NCBI GenBank assembly: GCA_945861245.1
Contig: CAMAUE010000029.1
Span: 1 to 44,637 of the forward strand
Origin: Singulisphaera sp. GP187
Lineage (GTDB): Bacteria > Planctomycetota > Planctomycetia > Gemmatales > Gemmataceae
DNA length: 44,637 bases
Direction of reading: 5' to 3'
The position numbers and the translations under genes were made by a program. Positions 8,868-17,016 of the stretch are shown one piece after another. Below the pieces are notes generated by a model, which saw only the letters and a program-made list of their open reading frames with translations, was not told the DNA's origin and ran no database searches. How positions within the stretch are numbered: the first letter of the stretch is position 1; each line of letters starts with the position of its first letter.

Positions 8868-9314
8868 GGCATGCTCCGTGGGAGAGGGCGTGCGTCCATA
8901 GATTTCACTTGTCGCGGGTATATCGACGCGGGATACTCACTAACGCCACAGTCTAATGGCCAATGGTCTTGCCGTCAACAATTATTAAGAACGGTCCGCA
9001 ATTCGGAGAAAAATCGCCGCCCTCGAAAATAATCCCGAATTACCGTAGGCATCACGCTCCACGTGATGGTGTTTTGAAGTGGCGCAATCCGAATTCCGAG
9101 GATTCCTGCAAAACCATCACGCAATGGTTGATGACGACTTTGGCTGCTGGGCGCATTTGTCGAGGGCTGAGCGTCCGGGGGTATGCCTGTTTTCAAATTC
9201 GACATAAGTGCCTTGAAAAAATCTCCGTTTCGCATACAATCCCTGCTAGTCTCTCCTTCTAAGCGTCCCAGTTTGTAGTACTCTTCCACATGGTTTCATT
9301 TTTTCGAGAACGGT
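8868..9314. other. Non-coding gap between divergent genes
   Basis: This stretch holds the upstream regions of glgP (minus) and the DUF1559 gene (plus). The open frames inside it lack family signatures or good start context. A perfect 7-bp stem with a 5-base loop (CATCACG / CGTGATG, 9050-9068) is the only structure I see. It could be an operator or a weak terminator. Confidence 0.4.
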
Positions 9315-10340
9315 ATGAATCATTCTCACGCGCGTACCCGTCAAGCGTTCACTCTGATTGAGCTTCTGGTCGTGATAGCCATCATCGCTATTTTGATCGC
9401 TTTGCTCGTTCCCGCCGTTCAAAAGGTGCGCTACGCCGCGGCTCGGTCGCAGACGACCAACAATCTCAAGCAAATGGCACTTGCGTTTCATGGTTATCAC
9501 GACTCGACAAAGTCGTTGCCATTCAATGGCATTACCAACGCGGTCAATACCAGCAACGATTCGGGAAGCTGGGGCTATCAAATATTGCCGTACGTCGATC
9601 AACTGCCGATCTATGACAGCCAAACTGGGGCGGCGGCGGCAAACTGGAGTACGTCGATCCCGGCATTCCTTTGCGCGATTCGTGCTCGCCCAGGTTATTT
9701 GACAGGCGGGACCGTGACTCTTCCGTCCGCCTCCGCGACCATCAACGGCAAACCCTACACGATCGTTTCGGGAACACCGCTTGTCATTCCATACTCAGGT
9801 TCGATTACCATCTCAGCGCTCAGTTCCCCCGGCGGCAGTCTATCCCTCACCGCGAGCGGCAGTATTCTTACCATCACCTATACAGCAAGCGCCGCTGCCA
9901 TCGCTGCAGCGGGCACAATGAACGGCCCCGCCACGGATTTCGCCATCAATCCCTACTTGAACAGTCCGACAGGCGCTGTCAATGCCGCCAACGTCAAGCG
10001 AAAACTCGTCACGATCAGCGACGGAAGTTCGAACACGATCCTACTCGGCCATGCCTATGTGGCGACCAGCGATTATCCAATCACGATTCCCGCTAACAGC
10101 TATCGCCTGCCGATCTTCAGTGGCGGCACCCTCGCCACGGGACGCACCGGATTGGGCGACACGGCTTCGACTTGGCTCAAGGACGGGACAGCCACCACTC
10201 TCAACCAATGGGGCAGTCCGATGAGTGAAGGAGGATTGATGGCGATGGGAGACGGAACGGTTCGCCCCTTCGCATTCACTGCCCCGCTCACCAATCTGCT
10301 TCAGCCTGCCGATAACAACGCGGTTGATCTCAATCCTTGA
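9315..10340 (+). CDS. DUF1559 prepilin-like protein with an extra Ser/Thr-rich segment
   Basis: The 341-residue protein begins with a class III prepilin signal (AFTLIELLVVIAIIAILIALL, residues about 11-31; cleavage expected before FTLIE) and the usual VPAVQKVR. It ends with the planctomycete C-terminal motif GLMAMGDGTVRPF. Such proteins are exported by type II secretion/type IV pilus machinery and are abundant in planctomycetes; their role is unknown. Compared with the minus-strand paralogue at 17017-17850 it carries about 75 extra residues (roughly 120-195) between the RARP and GPATDF segments. These are rich in Ser, Thr, Gly and Ala and look beta-structured. The His of the H-X9-DG motif is not obvious. 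A TIGR03067 lipoprotein gene follows. Confidence 0.88.
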   Translation: MNHSHARTRQAFTLIELLVVIAIIAILIALLVPAVQKVRYAAARSQTTNNLKQMALAFHGYHDSTKSLPFNGITNAVNTSNDSGSWGYQILPYVDQLPIYDSQTGAAAANWSTSIPAFLCAIRARPGYLTGGTVTLPSASATINGKPYTIVSGTPLVIPYSGSITISALSSPGGSLSLTASGSILTITYTASAAAIAAAGTMNGPATDFAINPYLNSPTGAVNAANVKRKLVTISDGSSNTILLGHAYVATSDYPITIPANSYRLPIFSGGTLATGRTGLGDTASTWLKDGTATTLNQWGSPMSEGGLMAMGDGTVRPFAFTAPLTNLLQPADNNAVDLNP

Positions 10341-10428
10341 ACGTTCCTGGCGGATCGCGGCGACAATATTTTCCGATAGGCTCGCCTGCGTGCGGTTCTA
10401 TCGTGAAGTTATTGCGGAGGGCTGAGTC

Positions 10429-10929
10429 ATGTCATTCAAGTCCGTTATCCTGGCGATGTTTAGCCTGCTCCTTTTCTGCCTTCTCGGATGTGCGGGGTCG
10501 CCAACGGTTGACCACTTCAAGGGATTACAGGGAGACTGGGAACTGGTGTCATTCCATAAACACGGAAGGATCGTCGGTGCTGATGCTATCAAGCAATTGA
10601 CCGTATCGATTCGACAGGACCGGTTCCAAATGCTCGAAAAAAAACCGGGCACGAATCCGCAAGAATTTGAAATCAGCATCGCTGAGGAATTTGTCCTTCA
10701 ATTAGATTCCTCGAAGTCCCCGGCCGAGATGCAATTGGTCTTTCCTACTGGCGAAAAGCAAGGACAACTCCGTCGGGCGATCTACGTTTTGGAGGGCAAC
10801 GAGCTCAAAATATGCGCTGCCGAGATTGGGAAGGCAACGCCGACCGAGTTTATTGCCAATGAGAAAGCCGCATGGTCTCTGTATGTTCTGAATCGCAATG
10901 AAGGAACAGGAAAACGGAAGTCGTTGTAG
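10429..10929 (+). CDS. TIGR03067 family lipoprotein
   Basis: The 166-residue protein has a lipoprotein signal peptide with lipobox LLGC (Cys21). It then matches the TIGR03067 pattern: LQGDWELVSFHKHGR, then a beta-rich middle (DRFQML), then AIYVLEGNELKICAAEIGKATPTEF. The family is mainly planctomycete and its function is unknown; the fold is expected to be a small beta-barrel anchored in a membrane. A good Shine-Dalgarno (GGAGG) precedes ATG 10429. It is 88 bases behind the DUF1559 gene and may share its transcript. Confidence 0.85.
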   Translation: MSFKSVILAMFSLLLFCLLGCAGSPTVDHFKGLQGDWELVSFHKHGRIVGADAIKQLTVSIRQDRFQMLEKKPGTNPQEFEISIAEEFVLQLDSSKSPAEMQLVFPTGEKQGQLRRAIYVLEGNELKICAAEIGKATPTEFIANEKAAWSLYVLNRNEGTGKRKSL

Positions 10930-11114
10930 GCGAATTGACTTAGCTGGATTCCCGACTCCAGTCGGCATCGGCATCGCATCAGACCGCACGCTCGGCGACC
11001 AATCCCAATAACTAGTGCGTTGCCTCTGTGGATAGTTTTCTGCCGGAATGTAGCAATGCGTGGAAATACGGAAACGAGCAGTTCGACCTGTACACGGAGC
11101 TGAGGCGGCAGGTA

Positions 11115-11501
11115 TTAGAGAAGCGGCTTGACGCGTTTCACGAGTTGGATTGTCACGCCCCATGGATCTCGCACGAACGTCATCACATCGCCCGACTCCG
11201 TCGTCACGACCTCGCCGGCAGTTGTCGCACCGGCATCGAGCAGGCGCTGGCGCTCGCTGGCGACATCTTCTACCGTGAACGCGATGTGCAAACTCAGCGG
11301 ATCAAGAGCCGCATAGTTTGGCATCGCTTTCTGAGCGTGGCAATAGAGTTCGAGCACGCCGCGCCCAGCCGAGTCCGCGACGAAATGCGTGAACGGTGCC
11401 TGCTCCAGCCGACGCACGATGCGCATACCCAGATGCGCGACGAGCCATTGGGCCATAGCCACGGGGTCGGGAACGTTGAATGCGACATGTTCGATATTCA
11501 T
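11115..11501 (-). CDS. VOC superfamily (glyoxalase/dioxygenase-like) protein
   Basis: The 128-residue protein has two beta-alpha-beta-beta-beta modules: IEHVAFNVPDP at the N-terminus, GVLELYCH near 48, SLHIAFTVEDV near 70, DPWGVTIQLVKR near 112. The four metal-ligand positions of glyoxalase-like proteins map to His5, Glu51, His72 and Gln119. The last is usually Glu, so metal binding may be altered. The substrate cannot be inferred. It lies downstream of the SDR gene on the same strand, separated by a long hairpin whose end overlaps the Shine-Dalgarno (AAGGGG). Confidence 0.85.
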   Translation of the reverse strand: MNIEHVAFNVPDPVAMAQWLVAHLGMRIVRRLEQAPFTHFVADSAGRGVLELYCHAQKAMPNYAALDPLSLHIAFTVEDVASERQRLLDAGATTAGEVVTTESGDVMTFVRDPWGVTIQLVKRVKPLL

Positions 11502-11508
11502 GAGACCC

Positions 11509-11603
11509 CTTCAAGCCCCAGGATGAGCGGAGCGATTCCTGGGGGTCGATTGACCGTCCACATAACCCCCCAGGAATCGCTCCGCTCATCCTGGGGCTTG
11601 AAG
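11509..11603. repeat. Long perfect inverted repeat
   Basis: The 37-bp arms 11509-11545 and 11567-11603 are exact reverse complements around a 21-base centre. The arm begins CTTCAAGCCCCAGGATGAGC. It fills the gap between the SDR stop codon and the VOC start. Confidence 0.96.
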
Positions 11604-11609
11604 CGAAAA

Positions 11610-12341
11610 CTACCCTCTTCCGACATACATCTGCCCGATCGGTAACACAATCGCTTCGAGCATATTGACGTGCGGCGGCAGTGTCGCCATGCAGACGGCG
11701 GCCTGGGCTAACTCCGCGGCGGACATCATTGGTTCGTCATCCTCGGTCTTGCCTGTCGTCTGGCGGCGTTCGACCATCGTGTTGCCCGGATGTAGGCAGC
11801 CGCAGGCGATGCCGAACTCGCGACCTTCGAGTGCGGTGACCTGCGTCAAACCCCAAAGGCCATGCTTGCTGGTGCTATAAGGTCCGGAATTCAGGCGCAC
11901 CCGCTGAGCCGAGATCGAGCCGATGTTGATGATGCGTCCGCCGCCTTGTTTTTTCATGATGCGAAACGCAGATCGCGTGCACAGAAACGGCGCTCGCAGG
12001 TTGAGTGCCATGACCTTATCCCAGGCTTCGACGCTGAGCTCATCGAGCGGCCCGCCATCGAACGCGCCAGCGTTGTTGACGAGGATGTCGAGCCTACCGA
12101 AATGCGCGATCGTTTGCGCAAAGACGACATCAACCTGCTTTTCGTCGGTGACATCGGCAGGCAGCGTCAGCACGTCGGCGCCGAGAGCGCGGATGTCGGC
12201 AGCCGTGCGGTCGAGGTCAGCCTGGCCCCGGGCGACGAGGACGAGAGACGCACCCTCAGCGGCGAACCCCAGGGCGATGCCGCGGCCGATGCCTTTGTTG
12301 CCGCCAGTGACCAAAGCGACTTTTCCGGTAAGTTTGCCCAT
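11610..12341 (-). CDS. SDR family NAD(P)-dependent oxidoreductase
   Basis: This classical short-chain dehydrogenase has 243 residues. It shows the Rossmann glycine motif TGGNKGIG (12-19), an NNAG motif (89-92), a Ser near 142, and Tyr155 and Lys159 of YSTSK. Met at 12341 is chosen over the in-frame ATG at 12365 because AAGGAA lies just upstream and MGKLTGKVALVTGG is the normal SDR N-terminus. The FabG-like sequence does not fix the substrate. Its neighbour on the strand is the VOC gene, and a divergent transporter lies about 150 bases upstream. Confidence 0.93.
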   Translation of the reverse strand: MGKLTGKVALVTGGNKGIGRGIALGFAAEGASLVLVARGQADLDRTAADIRALGADVLTLPADVTDEKQVDVVFAQTIAHFGRLDILVNNAGAFDGGPLDELSVEAWDKVMALNLRAPFLCTRSAFRIMKKQGGGRIINIGSISAQRVRLNSGPYSTSKHGLWGLTQVTALEGREFGIACGCLHPGNTMVERRQTTGKTEDDEPMMSAAELAQAAVCMATLPPHVNMLEAIVLPIGQMYVGRG

Positions 12342-12490
12342 ATTCGTTCCTTGGAAATACCCCAACCAACTTGCCGTTATTTTTCACAGAATGAGCCGGC
12401 AACGGTTGTGTTTTATAAGAAATCGGTTAGTTTCATAGTTTTGGAATTCCTCCGGCGACTAACTCGCCGGGCAATCAGGAGACCTCGGCG

Positions 12491-14452
12491 ATGAGCACAG
12501 GCCAAGCGAATCAACCAGAGCCATCGATTGCGAAGCCCAGCAAATCGGTGCTGGAAACGCTGATCAACCATCCGATCGGTTTCTGGTTCATCTTCTGGGG
12601 CGAACTGGCCGAGCGTTGCTCCTTTTACGGCATGATGGCGATCTTGCCTCGCTTCATCTCCGAAGAGAACGGTCTCTTTCTCGGCGACGCCAACTCGAAT
12701 ACGTGGGTGTCGGCGTTCAAGGCTGCCGCATATCTGCTTCCGCTGCTGGGTGGTTTTCTCGCCGACCAGTACCTTGGCAAATATCGACTGATCGTACTGT
12801 TCTCGATCCCGTATATTTTGGGCCACGTGTTGATGGCGTACGAAACCGTTACCTGGACGATTCTCGCCCTGTCACTCTTGGCGATGGGCAGCGGCATCAT
12901 CAAGCCGAACATCTCGACACTCATGGGTATGACGTATGACCAGAAACGGCCCGGCGACGAGGGCCTGCGTTCGATGGCGTTCGGCATGTTCTACATGGCG
13001 ATCAACATCGGGGCGATGATCTCGTATGCCGTGCTTCCCGTCGTTCGCGACAGATACGGCTACTCGATTGCATTCCTGTGTCCGGCGGTGTTAATGGCGA
13101 TATCGTTCTTGATCTTCGCGGCAGGAAAGCCGTTCTATGCCGTGGAGAAAATCCAACGCCGCGCGGCGACGCCGGAAGAACGCGCGTTGAAATGGTTGAC
13201 GATGCGCCGCATCGCGGGCATCTTTTTGCTGATCACCGTCTTCTGGGCGATTTTCGATCAAAGCCATACGATCTGGATTTTCTTCGCACGCGATTTCACC
13301 GACCTCAATATCTTCGGCTGGGAAATCTCGGTCGAGCAGATCGGCACGTTGAACCCGCTGCTCATTGTCGCCTTCGTGCCGATGATGCCGTTCTTGTGGA
13401 ACTTCGTCGAACGCCGAGGCTATCGCGTGAGGCCGACCGACAAGATCATGCTGGGATTCTTGCTGACGGCACTGAGCATGGGCGTGATGGCGATCGGCGG
13501 GTATATGTGCGATACGTATGAGGATAAGGAAGCGACACGCACGGAGAAAGCCGTCACCAAGGTGGAATTTGAAAAACCAAGCAAGGTCACCATCATTGTC
13601 ACCAAGGGAAAGAAGGATGAAAAGAAGGATGGCAAAAACCAGACAGAACCGATCGTCGTTCGGGCGGACCAAGTCACCGTCGCTGTTATCGGTGAGAAGG
13701 AAACCAAGTCGATGAAGCGCTTCGTCGCGCCGCGTTTCGAGACGGATGTTCGCGGCCCGCTTCAGAAGGCGTGCGCTCGCTGCCACGGCGATGACGAGAC
13801 CAAGGGCGGCAACCTGGAAGTGGGCACGCTGGCGGCACTGCTAAAAGGCGGCGTGTCCGGCCCGGCGATCAAATCTGGCAAGGCGGACGAAAGCCTACTC
13901 TTCACGGCTCATAAGAATTTGGTTTCGCCCGATGAGAAGGATTGGTTGTCCAAGGACCAGATCGAGGGCATGAAGAAATGGGTCAACAAAGGCGCGACAT
14001 CGATTCGAGACCGCAAGGTGACGATCTGGTTCGAGGTGCTAGCTTTCGTCCTATTGACGCTGGCGGAAGTCCTTATTTCGATCACTGGCCTGGAGTTGGC
14101 GTTCGTCGTCGCGCCGCCGACGATGAAGAGCTTCGTGACGGCGTTGTGGCTGTTGACAGTTGCCATCGCCAATTTCTTTATCAACGCGCCGGTCGGCCGA
14201 CTGTACAACACGATGACGCCAGGCGACTATTTCGTAATGCTCGCCATCGCGACACTGGTAGTGATGGCGGTGTTCTACTTCGTGGCTCAGCGGTTCAATC
14301 AGCTTGCACAGGAACAGGAGGCGGCGCAGAAAAAAGCCGCGCTGTCGAGTGCTGGCGAGACTGCGCCGCCGCCAACGATGGGTGGCACGCCGTCCACCGG
14401 CATTCAGGACAAAACGCGCACCGACGGGATCACGGATCCCGACAAGAAATAG
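12491..14452 (+). CDS. POT-family peptide transporter with inserted cytochrome c-like domain
   Basis: The protein has 653 residues; ordinary bacterial POT transporters have about 450-500. TM1 carries the POT motif E38-L-A-E41-R42-C-S-F-Y-G, and FGMFYMAINIGAM near 165 matches the PTR2 signature. TM9 is about 320-340 (LGFLLTALSMGVMAIGGYM) and TM10 begins near 510. Between them are about 170 extra residues: a Lys-rich beta-like stretch, then a PSCyt1-like domain with C428-A-R-C-H432, followed by GDDETKGGNLEVGT and SGPAIKSGKADESLLF. This matches planctomycete cytochrome c modules. In POT topology the TM9-TM10 loop is outside the cytoplasm, where haem c can be attached. Proton-coupled peptide uptake is the family role; whether the haem domain senses redox state or transfers electrons is unknown. 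The C-terminal tail is hydrophilic. There is no stop or frameshift at either domain boundary. Confidence 0.9.
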   Translation: MSTGQANQPEPSIAKPSKSVLETLINHPIGFWFIFWGELAERCSFYGMMAILPRFISEENGLFLGDANSNTWVSAFKAAAYLLPLLGGFLADQYLGKYRLIVLFSIPYILGHVLMAYETVTWTILALSLLAMGSGIIKPNISTLMGMTYDQKRPGDEGLRSMAFGMFYMAINIGAMISYAVLPVVRDRYGYSIAFLCPAVLMAISFLIFAAGKPFYAVEKIQRRAATPEERALKWLTMRRIAGIFLLITVFWAIFDQSHTIWIFFARDFTDLNIFGWEISVEQIGTLNPLLIVAFVPMMPFLWNFVERRGYRVRPTDKIMLGFLLTALSMGVMAIGGYMCDTYEDKEATRTEKAVTKVEFEKPSKVTIIVTKGKKDEKKDGKNQTEPIVVRADQVTVAVIGEKETKSMKRFVAPRFETDVRGPLQKACARCHGDDETKGGNLEVGTLAALLKGGVSGPAIKSGKADESLLFTAHKNLVSPDEKDWLSKDQIEGMKKWVNKGATSIRDRKVTIWFEVLAFVLLTLAEVLISITGLELAFVVAPPTMKSFVTALWLLTVAIANFFINAPVGRLYNTMTPGDYFVMLAIATLVVMAVFYFVAQRFNQLAQEQEAAQKKAALSSAGETAPPPTMGGTPSTGIQDKTRTDGITDPDKK

Positions 14453-14860
14453 CGGCTCGCCGAATTCCCGTGGGAAACCCGTCCTCGTTTAGCGCCCGCG
14501 TGACGCCTCGCATTGCGCGGGCGCTAAACGAAAAAATTGGCCTGCTTCGGCCCGGCTGTCAAATTCTTACGATTTTTTTTTTTTTTCTTTCTTTATGCGT
14601 TTATTTCTGTTATTAATATAAAAAACAACATGTCATCTATGGATTTTCGGTGAACATCTCGTGCCGATAGAGTTAATGTTGATCTCCTCCTTGGCAGCGA
14701 TTGCTAACCAATGAGGCATTTGGCTGAACCGGTTGAGATTTTTCGCGGCGAGTTTTATCTTTTTTTTGGTTGGGGTAGCAGTTACTTGGTCCTATTGCTC
14801 ATTCGGCACGATACGTGCATGGGTTATTATTTTTTCTCTTCTCATTCGTAGGGGGTTGAA
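14453..14860. other. Non-coding gap with hairpin and T-rich leader
   Basis: It contains the inverted repeat at 14485-14531, a run of 14 T at 14573-14586 followed by AT-rich sequence to about 14640, and a second T run near 14760. This is markedly AT-richer than its surroundings. It forms the upstream region of the DUF1559 gene at 14861, which has GGGGG ahead of its ATG. Confidence 0.5.
14485..14531. repeat. Intergenic inverted repeat
   Basis: The perfect 16-bp arms TCGTTTAGCGCCCGCG (14485-14500) and its complement (14516-14531) enclose 15 bases. It lies 33 bases after the POT stop codon. The T run is 40 bases away, too far for a classical intrinsic terminator. Confidence 0.92.
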
Positions 14861-15793
14861 ATGCGATTGCCAAAACGGGTCGGCTTTACGCTGATTGAAC
14901 TGCTCGTCGTCATCGCCATTATCGCCATCCTTATCTCGTTGCTCGTGCCCGCGGTGCAAAAGGTGCGCGATGCTGCGGCCCAAACGCAGTGCGCCAACAA
15001 CATGAAGCAACAGGGCCTCGCTTTGCACGGTTATCACGACACGTACAAAGTGCTCCCGCAGGGAAGCTCGCCTTTCACCAGTGCTGCCCCGTATCAAGGG
15101 TCCTGGACCTGGATGGGATATATTCTCCCTTACATGGAGCAGGTGCCCTTGTATGACCAGGCTGGCACATTCGCCAAGGGTGGCGGGTCGAACTACTATA
15201 GCTGGTACAATCCAGCATGCGCACAATACATGCCGGTCTATACCTGCCCTGCGGATCCACGCGGCCAATTACGCTACATCGGGGCCCCTTCCGGTATCCG
15301 AGACCAGGCGTTAACTTGCTACCTGGGGAATTCGGGCACGACATCAACTTCATTCAATGGCATTCTTTTCATGTCGTCAAAAGTGAAATTGGCCACCATC
15401 AGCGACGGTACAACCAACACCATCATGGTCGGCGAACGCCCGCCAAACTCGAATCTCGAATACGGCTGGTGGTTTGCTGCCTACGGCTACGACGGTAATG
15501 GCAACGGCGATTCCGTCATGACATCCAATGACCTGGCAATCGCCAAATACTTTATCGCAAACTACTCATCTCCCCCCAACCTCCCTTGCACTGGCACTGC
15601 CGCCCAAAAAATCGGACTTGCCTCGGGCCATCCAGACGTAGGCTGTGACGCAGCTCATTATTGGAGCTTCCACCCTGGTGGTGCCCATTTCCTCTTTGGT
15701 GATGGGACCGTTCGAATGATCTCCAATAGCGGCAGTAGCGTTATCGCCGCGCTCTCCACACGTGACGGCGGCGAAACCGTATTCATTCCTTGA
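14861..15793 (+). CDS. DUF1559 prepilin-like protein
   Basis: The 310-residue protein has a canonical prepilin N-terminus (GFTLIELLVVIAIIAILISL) and VPAVQKVRDAAAQTQCANNM. The C-terminus has the full H-X9-DG type motif (SFHPGGAHFLFGDGTVRM). It is expected to be processed by prepilin peptidase and exported through a type II/pilus-like system. It matches the standard DUF1559 length and arrangement better than the other two copies in this window. A 52-residue lipoprotein gene follows 71 bases later, an arrangement often seen in planctomycetes. Confidence 0.93.
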   Translation: MRLPKRVGFTLIELLVVIAIIAILISLLVPAVQKVRDAAAQTQCANNMKQQGLALHGYHDTYKVLPQGSSPFTSAAPYQGSWTWMGYILPYMEQVPLYDQAGTFAKGGGSNYYSWYNPACAQYMPVYTCPADPRGQLRYIGAPSGIRDQALTCYLGNSGTTSTSFNGILFMSSKVKLATISDGTTNTIMVGERPPNSNLEYGWWFAAYGYDGNGNGDSVMTSNDLAIAKYFIANYSSPPNLPCTGTAAQKIGLASGHPDVGCDAAHYWSFHPGGAHFLFGDGTVRMISNSGSSVIAALSTRDGGETVFIP

Positions 15794-15864
15794 CCAGCTC
15801 CTGGCACGACATTCACCATTTGGTGGCGGGATTCCGTCGCCGAATGCTTTTGAGGAACTAGCGA

Positions 15865-16023
15865 ATGCGATCTGGATTCATTGTGTTGCTTCTATCTCTG
15901 ACCGTCTCAATCCAGGGCTGCTCGCAACCACCGCCCCAAGTTCAAGTGCCGTCACCAGAAGATTCGGGCGCAGGAAAAGACCTGACGGCGAAAAAGCGAC
16001 CCGCCCCGCCGCCAAAGGATTAG
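15865..16023 (+). CDS. Small lipoprotein, 52 residues
   Basis: This short gene begins MRSGFIVLLLSLTVSIQGCS: a basic start, a hydrophobic stretch and a lipobox ending at Cys19. The remaining 33 residues are rich in Pro, Lys and Gln (SQPPPQ near the anchor, RPAPPPKD at the end). TGAGGAA lies a few bases upstream of the ATG. It follows a DUF1559 gene in the same direction; tiny lipoproteins in this position are common in planctomycetes, so a shared transcript is likely. The function is unknown. Confidence 0.75.
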   Translation: MRSGFIVLLLSLTVSIQGCSQPPPQVQVPSPEDSGAGKDLTAKKRPAPPPKD

Positions 16024-16203
16024 CGTGGCGTCATCCGCGTTATCTATGAATGAAGGATGAGAATCGGGGATTGATGCAATTTCTCGCTTGCGTTTGTCAT
16101 TTCATCCGTTGATAATAATGATTGGTTTTGTTGATGAATCGATCGATTCGGAGCCGATAGATTGATAATAACCGTCAATCTTTGCCTTGGTAGGGAGAAT
16201 GCC

Positions 16204-16923
16204 ATGACGCTGCGACGCTGCCTATGGACTCTGGTAATCGGCACGTGGGCCTCGGTGCAGGTGGCGATAGCCCAAACAACCGGAACCACCACGGGAACGA
16301 CGGCCACATCCACCAGCGGCACGGGTGGGACTGGCATCGGCGCCGGCGGGGGCATCGGATCGGGAAACACTGCCGCGCCCCAAAACATCGTCGCCGTGGA
16401 AACGCAGGCCATCACCGGCAGCGCTGGCTCAGCGACGACCATTCCATCCAGTTCCAATCCATTCAATCTCACCTACGTCGATCCGCTCTCGCTCGGTCTG
16501 CCCAGCAAATACAGCAAGCAAATTGGCAGCCCCGCGAAAGTCACGGGTACGTTCGGCAAAGGCATTTGGACCACCACGACGACAAACGTCGGCACCGGCA
16601 AAGCAACCGCCAGTACCACCACCGCCGGTTTCTCCACCTACGGCACGCCTCGCGCCCCGGTCTACATGACCGCGCTCTCCGAAGACTTCCCACGCATCGT
16701 CCATGTCCCGCAAAAACTGCAAGGCGATCTCCGCGCGACGATCGATCGCTCCACGTTTATCAAGAACAAAGAAGGCATCCAGGTCGTCGTCAATGGCAAC
16801 ATCGTCGAACTTCACGGCCAAGTCGCCAACGACCGCGAACGCCGACTCGTCGAAGGCATGATGAGCATGACGCCCGGCGTGCGCCAAGTCGTCAATCAAC
16901 TTATCGTTGGCGGTAAGAACTGA
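16204..16923 (+). CDS. Secreted BON-domain protein
   Basis: The 239-residue protein starts at ATG 16204 with GGGAG just upstream; the in-frame ATG at 16162 lacks support. A signal peptide (MTLRRCLWTLVIGTW to VAIAQ) is followed by a low-complexity Thr/Gly/Ser-rich segment to about residue 60 and a less conserved middle. A single BON domain occupies about 165-238: LRATIDRSTFI, then GIQVVVNGNIVELHGQVAN, then GVRQVVNQLIV. BON domains bind membranes or polysaccharide and are typical of periplasmic proteins such as OsmY. A hairpin repeat lies 13 bases after the stop codon. Confidence 0.85.
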   Translation: MTLRRCLWTLVIGTWASVQVAIAQTTGTTTGTTATSTSGTGGTGIGAGGGIGSGNTAAPQNIVAVETQAITGSAGSATTIPSSSNPFNLTYVDPLSLGLPSKYSKQIGSPAKVTGTFGKGIWTTTTTNVGTGKATASTTTAGFSTYGTPRAPVYMTALSEDFPRIVHVPQKLQGDLRATIDRSTFIKNKEGIQVVVNGNIVELHGQVANDRERRLVEGMMSMTPGVRQVVNQLIVGGKN

Positions 16924-16935
16924 AGGCCGTGCTCG

Positions 16936-16989
16936 CCGCTTGCGGCTTAGCGCTCTCGTCAGATTATCCGAGCGCTAAGCCGCAAGCGG
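16936..16989. repeat. Intergenic inverted repeat, CCGCTTGCGGCTTAGCGCTC family
   Basis: The perfect 20-bp arms 16936-16955 and 16970-16989 enclose 14 bases. The same arm recurs at 17939, 20770, 23478 and 28579, and in decayed form at 34162. Confidence 0.95.
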
Positions 16990-17016
16990 AAGACAACAAC
17001 CGGGCAACCGAACCGA

